Assembly (NCBI GenBank): GCA_028875055.1
Contig: JAPPGG010000072.1
Span: forward strand, 145,474 to 209,473
DNA length: 64,000 bases
Direction: 5' to 3'
Source of the DNA: Chloroflexota bacterium
GTDB lineage: Bacteria > Chloroflexota > Dehalococcoidia > Lucifugimonadales > UBA3495
Every line of letters starts with the position of its first letter. The first letter of the stretch is position 1. The notes beneath the pieces are model-generated. The model did not search any database, was not told the DNA's origin, and saw nothing but the letters and a program-made list of their open reading frames with translations. Positions 44,319 to 52,362 of the stretch are shown here, in pieces. The translations under genes and the position numbers were made by a program.

Positions 44319-45212
44319 TCAGGCCGGATACTTTTCCAGCCACCAGCGGGCTATGTCTATTCGCCGCGCAAACCACACCCCCTCGAACCCCCGGGCGTAT
44401 TCGATGAACCGCTCCACCGCCTGCGACCGCGACGGCCGGCCCGTGATGCGGCAATGCAGCCCCACCGACATCATCTTGGGGTGCGACGCACCTTCCCGGT
44501 AGAGGCAGTCAAAAGAGTCCTTCAAGTATTCAAAGAAGTCCCCCGTGCTTACGAGGCCACCCCGCCAGAAACGGGCGTCGTTGGTTTCAAAACTGTAGGG
44601 AATTACCAGCCACGGGCGGTCGGCCACCGAAACGTAGTAGGGAAGGTCGTCATTGGTGGCCAGGCTGTCGTAAATGAACCCCCCTTCGGCCACCGCCAGT
44701 TCCCGTGTGTTGACGCTGGGACCGTAACGGGTGAACCAGCCCAGCGGCCTCTCACCCGTCGTGGCCTCGATGGAAGCCACCGCCTTGCGCATATCCGCCG
44801 CTTCCTCTTCCCGGGACATGTGGTGCACTTCCGACCACCGGTAGCAGTGCCCGCAGGGTTCATGACCCCGGGCTGTGATCTCCCGCGCCAGTTCGGGGTT
44901 GCGCTCCAGGGCGTGGGCGCAACAGTAGAAGGTGGACTTGACCTCGTGCCGGTCGAACATATCCAGCAGTCGCCACACTCCCACCCGGCTCCCGTACTCA
45001 AAAAACGACTCGTTATAGAGGTCCCTCTGACCCGCCGGAATTGGCGAGGGCACCTCGTTGTTGCTCTCGTGGTGGTCATCCCCGTCCAGCAGGGAATACT
45101 CCGAACCCTCCTCGTAGTTGACCACCAGCGACACCGCGATCCTGGCCCCATTGGGCCACTCAATTTGCGGAACGTTGCGCCCATAGCCAATGAAATCCCG
45201 TTGCGTAGCCAA
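44319..45212 (-). CDS. polysaccharide deacetylase family protein, PuuE-like
   Basis: The protein of about 297 residues carries the NodB-like domain. Visible blocks are SLVVNYEEGSEYSLLDGDD, STFYCCAHALERNPELAREI and GHEPCGHCYRWSEVHHM with probable metal-binding histidines, then LGWFTRYGPSVNT. This arrangement is closest to the PuuE/allantoinase-like branch, which hydrolyses allantoin or similar amides rather than chitin. The TTG at 45212 follows AAGGAG by 9 bases and is preferred to an ATG 16 codons upstream. Confidence 0.87.
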   Translation of the reverse strand: MATQRDFIGYGRNVPQIEWPNGARIAVSLVVNYEEGSEYSLLDGDDHHESNNEVPSPIPAGQRDLYNESFFEYGSRVGVWRLLDMFDRHEVKSTFYCCAHALERNPELAREITARGHEPCGHCYRWSEVHHMSREEEAADMRKAVASIEATTGERPLGWFTRYGPSVNTRELAVAEGGFIYDSLATNDDLPYYVSVADRPWLVIPYSFETNDARFWRGGLVSTGDFFEYLKDSFDCLYREGASHPKMMSVGLHCRITGRPSRSQAVERFIEYARGFEGVWFARRIDIARWWLEKYPA

Positions 45213-45323
45213 ATCCTGCCTCTCCTTTAGTCCCCATGGGAACAATAGTATTTGGCGCATTATATCCCCAGAAACTTATCAAACACCCGCCGGGGCGGCT
45301 TTCCCGTCCAATGCCTTCCATTC

Positions 45324-45410
45324 CTGGGGGGCGGGCTTCAAGCATCGCACTGGCTACTTTAAGACCGTCCTGCCTGTGCCATACAGCTGGAATTGGAACG
45401 CTTCCCTCCA
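45324..45410 (+). repeat. composite repeat B, copy 3
   Basis: A degenerate palindromic head (CTGGGGGGCGGG, CTTCAAG, CATCGCACTGG) is followed by TTTAAGACCGTCCTGCCTGT and GGAACGCTTCCCTCCAG. The tail matches copy 1 closely. Confidence 0.65.
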
Positions 45411-45415
45411 GTGGT

Positions 45416-45550
45416 AAGAGTTCAGAGCAGGGGGCATTTCCGGGCCAGCCGGCTCCGTAATACCGGCGAAACCCGGCATCCGGGAAGCCTTGCCGAGGTT
45501 GATATGTAACCTTCGTCACTCATGCTGGATTCCCGCCTTCGCCGGCTGGC
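45416..45550 (-). repeat. repeat A, copy 4, reverse orientation
   Basis: It begins AAGAGTTCAGAGCAGGG, continues with the core TACCGGCGAAACCCGGCATC, and ends in CGCCTTCGCCGGCTGGC. It abuts repeat B copy 3. Confidence 0.65.
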
Positions 45551-45668
45551 AGTGTTCCCGGCCTCCTTGACCCATCAACCCTGGCCGCTTCCCACACCCC
45601 AACTTTCGTTGACACTGCCAGTGGCCCTGTTTACACTCGCCAAAACGCAACTTCAGAGGGGAGGGCCC

Positions 45669-47027
45669 ATGCCCAATTTAGAGGAACTCTTCACCCAGGT
45701 TGATGCTTCCCTGGACGACATCATCGCCCTGGAACGGGCGCTAGTCCAGATTCCCTCGGTCAACACCGGTTTTATGCCCACTGGCGACGAAACTCCCGTT
45801 TGCGAACTGGCCCGCGACTTCCTTGCTGAAGACGGCATCCAATCTGAAATCCTTGAATCTGCCCCCAATCGCGGCAACCTGATTGCCCGCATGGAAGGCC
45901 GTTCGGGCAAGGCGGGCCTCATGTTTATGTCCCACACCGACGTGGTGCCCGTGGAAGACGAGGCCAAGTGGCATTTCCCTCCCTTCAGCGCCACCGTGCG
46001 CGACGGCCGGATTTACGGCCGCGGCGCCTCCGATTGCAAGGGGCTCTTGACCTGCCAGGTCATGGCCCTTCGCCTGCTCCAGCGAAACGGCATCGAACTG
46101 GAAGACAGCCTGATTCTTGCCGCCGGCGCCGATGAAGAACACGGCGGCCGCTACGGCTTCGGCTGGCTGGCCGACAATCACCCCGACAAGCTGGCCGCGC
46201 CCTACGCTGTCAACGAGGGCGGCGGCACTCCCGTCAGCGCGGCCGGCGCCCTTACATACATTCTCGGAGTGGGCGAAAAAGGCCGTCTCCAGGTGGAGAT
46301 TGACATAAAGGGGACCAGTTCCCACGCATCTGTCCCCTGGCAGGGCACCAACGCCCTCTATCGACTGAGCGCGGCCCTCAACGCCATCGAGGGCTACAGT
46401 CCCGAGCGGGACACCTCAACCGCCATTTTCGACCACCTGTCCACCTTCGCCATCGAGGACAAACCCTCCGCCGCCAACGTGGACGCCATAATCGCTGACA
46501 TCGAGTCCGACAATCCCCGCTTCGCCTCCATGCTGCGCGCCCTCTCCCGCATGACCCTGACCCCTACTATGGTGCGCGGCGGCATTAAGTCCAACAGTGT
46601 CCCCGAGTCCATCCGCCTTACCTGCGATGTCCGCACCCTCCCCCACCAGGACGAGGAATACGTCCGTCGCCAGCTGGACGAGGTCTTGACTGACGTTCCC
46701 GGCGTTTCCTACGAGATTGACTACATGGCTCGGCCCAACTCTTCCCCCTTCGAATCAGCCCTGGCCACCAGTCTCCGGACCGTAACCTCCCGGGCCCTCG
46801 ACCGGGACGACATTCAGTGGGTGCCCGCCATCAGCAATGGTTTCACCGACTCCCGCTTTACCCGGCCGCTCGGCACCGTCACCTACGGTTTCACCGGTTC
46901 CCATCCCGACGACGACCCCATGCTCAACTTCACCCACGGCACCAATGAGTCAGTGGGAATTAAAAGTCTTGTAAGCGGCACAAAGATAATGCTGGGCATC
47001 GCCTGCGATATGCTCGCCGTGAAATAG
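45669..47027 (+). CDS. M20 family metallopeptidase/deacylase
   Basis: The 452-residue protein is a di-zinc M20 enzyme. Metal and catalytic sites are visible in MSHTDVVPVEDEAKWHFPPF, GRGASDCKGLLTC, and AAGADEEHGGRYG, followed by a dimerisation-domain segment GTSSHASVPWQG. The C-terminal histidine is probably in NFTHGTNESVG. The family hydrolyses peptides, N-acyl amino acids or carbamoyl compounds; substrate not decided. The ATG at 45669 with GAGGGGAGGG is chosen over an upstream extension that reads through repeat A. Confidence 0.92.
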   Translation: MPNLEELFTQVDASLDDIIALERALVQIPSVNTGFMPTGDETPVCELARDFLAEDGIQSEILESAPNRGNLIARMEGRSGKAGLMFMSHTDVVPVEDEAKWHFPPFSATVRDGRIYGRGASDCKGLLTCQVMALRLLQRNGIELEDSLILAAGADEEHGGRYGFGWLADNHPDKLAAPYAVNEGGGTPVSAAGALTYILGVGEKGRLQVEIDIKGTSSHASVPWQGTNALYRLSAALNAIEGYSPERDTSTAIFDHLSTFAIEDKPSAANVDAIIADIESDNPRFASMLRALSRMTLTPTMVRGGIKSNSVPESIRLTCDVRTLPHQDEEYVRRQLDEVLTDVPGVSYEIDYMARPNSSPFESALATSLRTVTSRALDRDDIQWVPAISNGFTDSRFTRPLGTVTYGFTGSHPDDDPMLNFTHGTNESVGIKSLVSGTKIMLGIACDMLAVK

Positions 47028-47161
47028 CCGGTTTACCGTGCCCGGCGGCGGTTGCTCTCAGCCTCCAAACGGCTACTCAAGAACCGGGCAAGAGTCCCTT
47101 CCCCCTTGACGGGAGAAGGTTAGGATGGGGGTGCCCTCAGCAACTATCCAATCCCCAAATG

Positions 47162-47193
47162 AAAACGGGTTGGCTCAGTTTTGAGCCAACCCG
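47162..47193 (-). terminator. terminator of the internally duplicated protein gene
   Basis: A perfect 12-bp stem (CGGGTTGGCTCA at 47166-47177 and its complement at 47182-47193) with loop GTTT is followed on the minus strand by TTTTCATTT. Confidence 0.9.
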
Positions 47194-47220
47194 CAATTCA
47201 GCCAAACTTGACCTGGAAGC

Positions 47221-48084
47221 TTATCTGGGTACCAGGTTGGGAGTGGCGGGGCCGTCCATGACCTCAACCTCTGCGCCGGGCTGCAGTTCGCGAGCCTTGG
47301 CCTCGAGGGAAGGCATTATGGAGTCGATCAGGTCCTGGTCGATATCCGCTGCGATTCCGGGGTAGCCGGCCCGCGCTATCATGTCCTTCAGGTCCTTGTT
47401 CTTGAACCGGTCCAGCGTCCATTCCAGCGTGTCGGGGACGAGGGTCCTGTCCCAGAAGATCCGGTGGTTCTTGTTCCGGGGACCATAGTGATAGTGGGGG
47501 GCGTCCCGGAAGCAGTCAAAGGCCAGGAGTTCGGTCTCTTCGCAATAGGTCCGGCCAGGAGTTCCGGCCAGATCGGCCAGCACGTGAATGGCCAAGCCGC
47601 CGTCGCCGCCGGCCTGCTTGCGCAGTTCCAGCCCAAAGCGGATGTTGCCGGCCTCGAATATGTCGTGGCCCCGGTTGTGCTTTACCGTGTTGCGACCCGT
47701 GGCATAGACCTCCCGGGCGGTGGATTCCACTTCACCCAGTACGGCCTCTACCTCGCCCATGTTGACCTGGCTGGCTACGTCTTCGTAACCCGCTTCCTTC
47801 AGCATGGTGGGCAGGTAGTTGCGAATCTGCTTTACCGACCACATGATGGGGTTGCCGTCCACGACGGGGTCCATGCGGCAAAGCCGGTTTACCTTTTCCG
47901 GTCCATAAATGTAGCTTCGCTCGAGGTCGAAGCAGTTGAACCGCAAGAGGGTGGTGTCATTGGCTTCCACCAGGATTACCACGCCCTGGTCGGAGTGGTC
48001 CTGAAGGTTGCCGTCCCAAAGCTCGTGCTGTACGACAAAGCTAACAGCGCCGGCGTCGATCTTGGTCCTTGCAGCCTGCTGCAT
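47221..48084 (-). CDS. unrecognised protein with an internal tandem duplication
   Basis: No family is recognised with confidence. The 287-residue protein has two copies of one module. In the N-terminal copy, TTLLRFNCFDLERSYIYGP is followed some 30 residues later by NYLPTMLKEAGYEDVA. In the C-terminal copy, TELLAFDCFRDAPHYHYGP is followed at the same distance by KDLKDMIARAGYPGIA. Each copy therefore has a FxCF strand, a YxYGP turn and a helix ending in an AGY motif. There is no signal peptide or membrane segment, so it is probably cytoplasmic. AAGGAGGT before the ATG is near perfect, and a strong terminator follows, so it is an independently expressed gene. Confidence 0.8.
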   Translation of the reverse strand: MQQAARTKIDAGAVSFVVQHELWDGNLQDHSDQGVVILVEANDTTLLRFNCFDLERSYIYGPEKVNRLCRMDPVVDGNPIMWSVKQIRNYLPTMLKEAGYEDVASQVNMGEVEAVLGEVESTAREVYATGRNTVKHNRGHDIFEAGNIRFGLELRKQAGGDGGLAIHVLADLAGTPGRTYCEETELLAFDCFRDAPHYHYGPRNKNHRIFWDRTLVPDTLEWTLDRFKNKDLKDMIARAGYPGIAADIDQDLIDSIMPSLEAKARELQPGAEVEVMDGPATPNLVPR

Positions 48085-48688
48085 AACGGGGAGTACCTCC
48101 TTCTTCTATTCTTCCTCAGGGTCCAAGGATGCCCGGATAGATTACAACACACTGGCAATCTCCGGCAAGTCAACGTTTCAACAACCGGAGAAATCGGCTG
48201 CCTGCCAACTCGCACCCTGGAAAACCGGTGGCGCTTTCTTTCCTTTCCTGCTCCTGTTCCCGTTGCGCAAGATTATATCACGCGATACAAGCGGGTTTGC
48301 AATATTCCCGGAGGCCCTTGCGACCAGGTTCCGCAATTAGACCATTTTTCGCCGTCAGGCTGAATGAATGCGTAGGCGTTGGTCTCCGTCTCTATGATGC
48401 AGGCGTCATGTGTCCGGGTGGTCAGCGCCTTCCTCCTGAATTCAGTCGCTCAAGTGGCGCCTATGGGTCAAAAGGATTGTATCGTTGGGCTGGAAATCGC
48501 CCGTCCTCCGTCCGCCGGGAGGAGTCCCGCCGCGATTCATGACCTCGGGTTCTCGCCACTGTGGCGATACTCCATCACTGCCCATTGCATCAGAGAAACT
48601 GTCTGCCAGAAGTCCAAGGGGGGCCGAATGGGTCCGTCAAATCACATGCTATACTTCCGCCACCATTGTTCTTGCCGGGTGCGTGAAA
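48085..48688. other. 604-base spacer between divergent genes
   Basis: No repeat copy of families A-C is recognised here. The right end holds the extended -10 promoter of the NUDIX gene. An upstream extension of that gene's frame (from 48485) lacks family similarity and precedes the promoter, so it is not coding. Confidence 0.5.
48647..48655 (+). promoter_or_regulatory. extended -10 promoter of the NUDT6-like gene
   Basis: TGCTATACT combines the TGn extension with a five-of-six -10 box. Initiation would be about 27 bases before the ATG at 48689 and rules out upstream starts. The same TGC extension precedes the nuo -10. Confidence 0.55.
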
Positions 48689-49483
48689 ATGACTGAACTG
48701 CTGGAATCCACCACCAACCCCTTTGGCGGAATCATCCCCAACCCCCAGGGCCTGCCCTCGGACCCCAATGACTTCAGGGACAGGCTGGCCCAGTCTCTTA
48801 CCTCCTGGCGGGAACAGGGATACAAGACAGTGTGGCTGGAAGTGCCCATCGGTCTTTCTGCGCTGGTCCCCGTTGCCGTGGCCGCCGGATTCGCCTTCCA
48901 TCACTCCGGGGAGCGCCCCAACCTCTACTCTCCCGGCATGGAAGATGACCAATACCTGATGATGACTCTGCAACTGGAGCAAGGGGCTTTCATTCCTCCC
49001 TTCGCCACCCACTACATCGGCGTTGGCGGGGTTGTTCTCAACGGTGCCCGCGAGCTGCTGGTCGTATGCGAACGCCACCGCAACCCGGGCCAGCCACCCT
49101 TCTACAAGCTGCCCGGCGGCGCGGTGCACCCCGGCGAACACCTGGCAGACGCGGCCATCCGCGAAGTCCTGGAGGAAACCGGCATCCACACCCGGTTTGA
49201 GGCCCTGGCCTGCTTCAGGCACTGGCATGGCTACCGTTACGGTAAGTCCGACATCTACTTTGTCGCCCGCCTCAGCCCGTTGAGTAATGAGATCACCATG
49301 CAGGTGGAGGAAATTGAGGAGTGCCTGTGGATGCCGGTGGACGACTATTTGGATTCCGAGGCTACCAGCATTTTCAACCGGCGCATCGTCAGGGCCGCCC
49401 TCGACCACCCCGGCATCAGGCCCGAAAGCCTGCAGGGCTTCGACGACAGGGAGCGCGAGTTTTTCATGCCTCCCCTGGGCTGA
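48689..49483 (+). CDS. NUDIX hydrolase with NUDT6-like N-terminal domain
   Basis: The protein of about 264 residues has a complete NUDIX box (GGAVHPGEHLADAAIREVLE plus ETGI). In front of it is a second domain with TVWLEVPIGLSALVPVAVAA, GFAFHHSGE and FATHYIGVGGVVLN. That order and wording match the pre-NUDIX domain of the NUDT6/plant NUDT family, best known from eukaryotes. Substrates of that group include CoA, NADH and ADP-ribose type compounds; which applies here is open. The ATG is supported by the promoter just upstream. Confidence 0.87.
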   Translation: MTELLESTTNPFGGIIPNPQGLPSDPNDFRDRLAQSLTSWREQGYKTVWLEVPIGLSALVPVAVAAGFAFHHSGERPNLYSPGMEDDQYLMMTLQLEQGAFIPPFATHYIGVGGVVLNGARELLVVCERHRNPGQPPFYKLPGGAVHPGEHLADAAIREVLEETGIHTRFEALACFRHWHGYRYGKSDIYFVARLSPLSNEITMQVEEIEECLWMPVDDYLDSEATSIFNRRIVRAALDHPGIRPESLQGFDDREREFFMPPLG

Positions 49484-49577
49484 CGCGGTCACACCAACCC
49501 AGCCCTCTTCCGCCCCACAACCGTAGAGCCCTAGCCTCGCGGCGATCGCGGCTCATCTTTGGCGATGAGCCCGCACC

Positions 49578-49640
49578 CAATGTCGTCATTCCGGCCAATA
49601 TCGTGATTCCGACCTCGAGCCGGAATCCAGGTACGGTGCC
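49578..49640 (-). repeat. repeat A, copy 5, partial
   Basis: GTCGTCATTCCGGCCAATA and GAGCCGGAATCCAGGTACGG correspond to the core of repeat A in reverse orientation. Confidence 0.5.
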
Positions 49641-49945
49641 AATGGTAAATCGTGCTGCGCCAGAAGAAAAATGCATTTGGGGCCCCACCTGGCCTCATTT
49701 GACCTCATTTTGTATCTGGCGAATTCTTCCCGGCTGCCGGAAAATTCAAGAATTTGAGAACAGACGAGGTCTCCTGAAAGTTTCCTGGCCAGAATGCTCA
49801 TGGACGGCGCCTGGCGGCAACCTGGGCGCTGCGGTCAATTTGTTCCATGGTAGGCGGGGGCAACGCAGCGTCACAAGTGGGTGGCGACAGAAGAAACGGT
49901 TCAGAGTTGACATTTCCGGAAGTCTGAAAGTCGTCACTCCAGGCA

Positions 49946-50069
49946 AGCCGGAATCCGGCAAGGCTGACAGAGAAAACAGGTCAATCGTAGCAAGGATTCC
50001 TGGATACCGGCGAAAGCCGGTATGACGGGGCTGGGTGGCAGGGAAATCCTGCCAATTCTGAACTGTTGC
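49946..50069 (+). repeat. repeat A, copy 6, full
   Basis: It reads AAGCCGGAATCCGGCAAGG, CGTAGCAAGGATTCCTGGAT, ACCGGCGAAAGCCGGTATGA, GGGGCTGG and ends AATTCTGAACTGTTGC. It contains a perfect 8-bp inverted repeat (ACCGGCGA-type arms around the core) and is the best-preserved copy. Confidence 0.75.
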
Positions 50070-50185
50070 TTCCGCAAAAAAGCAGCAGGGGCAGCCTTTG
50101 CGAACGCCCCTCGCTGAACTTCCGTCCGGACCGCTCACAGCCCTGGTGGTGGCCGGTTCATTTCCTGGTTGTTGACCTCCGCGTT

Positions 50186-51811
50186 CTACCACGCCGCCGC
50201 GTGGCCGTCGCCCCTGGGGTCCGATGCGCCCTTCAGTATGCCCGTCTCCAGGTCTCGGACGATCAGCTGTACCTTGCCGTCGTTGATTCCCGGTCGCCTT
50301 CGAACCACCCGGTGGCCCAGGCCTTCCAGTTCCTTGCCAATATCCTCCGGCATCCCGGCTTCCAGCCTCAACTCCAGGGGAGTCTTCAAGCTGGCGGGGT
50401 CAGTCCCGGGAAAACTCCACCAGCGCGGCGCTTCCACCGCGTCCTGCGGGTCCATCCCGTGATCTATCAGGTTAGACAGCACTTGCAGCCCGCATTGAGG
50501 CTGGTAATCGCCCCCGGGGGTTCCGCCAACTATCGCCGGCTGCCCGTCCCGGTAGGCCATATAACAGTTCAGGGTGTGCATTGTCCTCTTGCCGGGTTCA
50601 ATGACGTTGGGATGTCCCGGTTCCAGGCTGAACCCCCGCCCGCCCCGGTTGTTGAACAGGATTCCCGTGCCTTCGGCCACGAACCCCGAACCAAAAGAGT
50701 TGGACAGGCTGTGAATCCAGGAAACGCAGTTGCCGGCGCCATCGGCGACGCAGAAGTAGGTTGTGTTGCCGTCTCCGCCTTCGCCGAAGGCCGGCTGGGC
50801 GTTGTTGGCCCTGCTCGGATCTATTTCTCCGCGCCTTCGGGCGGCGTAGGGCTTGGAGATCAGCTCCTCCAGCGGCCATTCCACGTAGCGAGGGTCGCCA
50901 GCCAGCCTGTTGCGATCTCCGTAGGCGATTTTTTTCGCCTCGGTCATCAGGTGAATGGCCTGGCTTGAATTCTGGCCCATGGAACCCAGGTCAAAGTCCT
51001 CAACCAGGTTCAGCATCTCAAGCAGCAGGAAGCCCTGCGTCGGAGGCCGGGTCTGGTACACCGTGTAGTCCCGATAGGTGGTGGCGATGGGGTCGTAAAC
51101 ATCATGACGATGCTCCGCAAAGTCGGACTCCGTAAACAACGCTCCGGCCTTTCTCAGCCCTGCCACCATCCTGCGCGCCAGGTCGCCCCGGTAGAACTCG
51201 TCCGCGCCTCCGCGGGCCACCTGCTGCAGGCTCCGGGCCAGGTCCCGGTTGACCAGCATCTCCCCTTCAGCCTTCATCCCCCCGTTGGAAGCATAAATGG
51301 CCGCGCTGGCCGGAAACTGCGCCAGCTTGTCCACTGCATGCGCGAAATTCCTGCCAATCCCCGGCGACACGGGAAAACCCTCATCCGCATAACCGACCGC
51401 CGGCTCCAGCAGGGTCGCGAAGGGCATGGTACAAAACCGGCGATGCAACTCCTCCCAGGCGGCAATCTCCCCGGGTACCGTAATGGAGTGGGGCCCGTCA
51501 ATCGGCATCGTCTCATAGCCCCGGGACCGGTAGTATTCCGCCGTGGCTCCCGTGGCCGCCGCCCCGCTGCTGTTAATGCCGGTAATCTGGTCCGTAGCCG
51601 CCTCGTGCGCCAGGATGAACGAATCGCCGCCCATGCTGCACAGGGGGACCAGCGTCACCGTCTCCACGGCGGCCACCGCCAGCGCAGCGTCAAAGGCATT
51701 GCCCCCCTCCCGCATAACCTGGATTCCCGTAGACGCTGCCAGGGGCGAATTGGAACAGACAATGCCCCGGCTGCCATAAACCAGACTCCTGGACAAGTTT
51801 CCAGTCACCAT
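50186..51811 (-). CDS. gamma-glutamyltransferase family protein
   Basis: The 541-residue protein is an Ntn-hydrolase of the GGT family. The precursor is expected to cleave before the catalytic threonine in GGDGNTTYFCVAD (about residue 355), giving large and small subunits. The N-terminal ASTGIQVMREGGNAFDAALA and the small-subunit NRGGRGFSLEPGHPN and GGTPGGDYQPQ are standard blocks. No signal peptide is seen, unlike periplasmic GGTs, so a cytoplasmic acylase role is also possible. GAGGTGG precedes the ATG. Confidence 0.92.
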   Translation of the reverse strand: MVTGNLSRSLVYGSRGIVCSNSPLAASTGIQVMREGGNAFDAALAVAAVETVTLVPLCSMGGDSFILAHEAATDQITGINSSGAAATGATAEYYRSRGYETMPIDGPHSITVPGEIAAWEELHRRFCTMPFATLLEPAVGYADEGFPVSPGIGRNFAHAVDKLAQFPASAAIYASNGGMKAEGEMLVNRDLARSLQQVARGGADEFYRGDLARRMVAGLRKAGALFTESDFAEHRHDVYDPIATTYRDYTVYQTRPPTQGFLLLEMLNLVEDFDLGSMGQNSSQAIHLMTEAKKIAYGDRNRLAGDPRYVEWPLEELISKPYAARRRGEIDPSRANNAQPAFGEGGDGNTTYFCVADGAGNCVSWIHSLSNSFGSGFVAEGTGILFNNRGGRGFSLEPGHPNVIEPGKRTMHTLNCYMAYRDGQPAIVGGTPGGDYQPQCGLQVLSNLIDHGMDPQDAVEAPRWWSFPGTDPASLKTPLELRLEAGMPEDIGKELEGLGHRVVRRRPGINDGKVQLIVRDLETGILKGASDPRGDGHAAAW

Positions 51812-51982
51812 CTTTCCACCTCGCGCCTAATAGTATTTCACCCCATTGCCCGGCCCCTGGACAATGCCGCTCCGGGCGTACACAGCAAAAGGTCTCGGAT
51901 TGCGATCCCCCGCTCTACCCTGCTCTCACCCGGCTTACACTCTCAGCATGCATTCCCGGTATGCGCTTTCCAAACCCGCAGA

Positions 51983-52300
51983 TTATGTGGAATCCTGGTC
52001 CCTGAAGGCGTTGCATGCCGTGGTCAAAGCCGCCGTCCCTCCCATCACGAAGGCCACCCCCACCGTCTCGGCGATTTCCTCCTCCGTCGCACCGACGGCT
52101 CGCGCCCGGTTCGCAATGTTCCTGACTCCATCCGGATGGGCCATGATGGCGTCGCAGAGCATGGTCATCAGCACCTTGACCTTCAGGGGAAGCGCCCCCT
52201 CGGTCAGCACGTGATTCCTGACGTCCATAATTTCCTTGTACAGCTCCGGCGAGTTGCTCTCCAGCTTCGCCTGCCAGGCCCCGGGATTGGGCAATGTCAT
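51983..52300 (-). CDS. carboxymuconolactone decarboxylase (CMD/AhpD-like) family protein
   Basis: This 105-residue all-helical protein fits the CMD family by its length and by VKVLMTMLCDAIMAHPDGVR followed by AVGATEEEIAETVGVAFVMGG. The redox CxxC of AhpD-type members is missing, with only one cysteine at the first position (LCDAIMAH), so thiol chemistry as in AhpD is unlikely. The ATG at 52300, preceded by CGAGGGA, is chosen; the frame is open far upstream but that part overlaps the amidase gene. It follows the amidase in the same direction. Confidence 0.85.
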   Translation of the reverse strand: MTLPNPGAWQAKLESNSPELYKEIMDVRNHVLTEGALPLKVKVLMTMLCDAIMAHPDGVRNIANRARAVGATEEEIAETVGVAFVMGGTAALTTACNAFRDQDST

Positions 52301-52362
52301 CTTGTCCCTCGCATGTATATCTTCTCGGTATCGAAGGGCGACACAATGGTCTGCCTGCTCCC

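Larger units (their letters stand above)
45213..45668. other. 456-base spacer filled by repeats
   Basis: Repeat B copy 3 and a reverse copy of repeat A take up most of this gap between divergent genes. The M20 gene's ribosome-binding site (GAGGGGAGGG) is at its right end. No gene is seen. Confidence 0.6.
49484..50185. other. 702-base spacer, longest in the window, repeat-rich
   Basis: It lies between the convergent NUDIX and gamma-glutamyltransferase genes. It holds a short partial copy of repeat A (49578-49640) and a full copy (49946-50069). The rest has no gene with recognisable features. No clear terminator is seen for either gene. Confidence 0.55.

Noticed and set aside
26128..50069. CRISPR array from recurring palindromes
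   Set aside because: Copies are kilobases apart, variable in length and in both orientations, with no spacers or cas genes.
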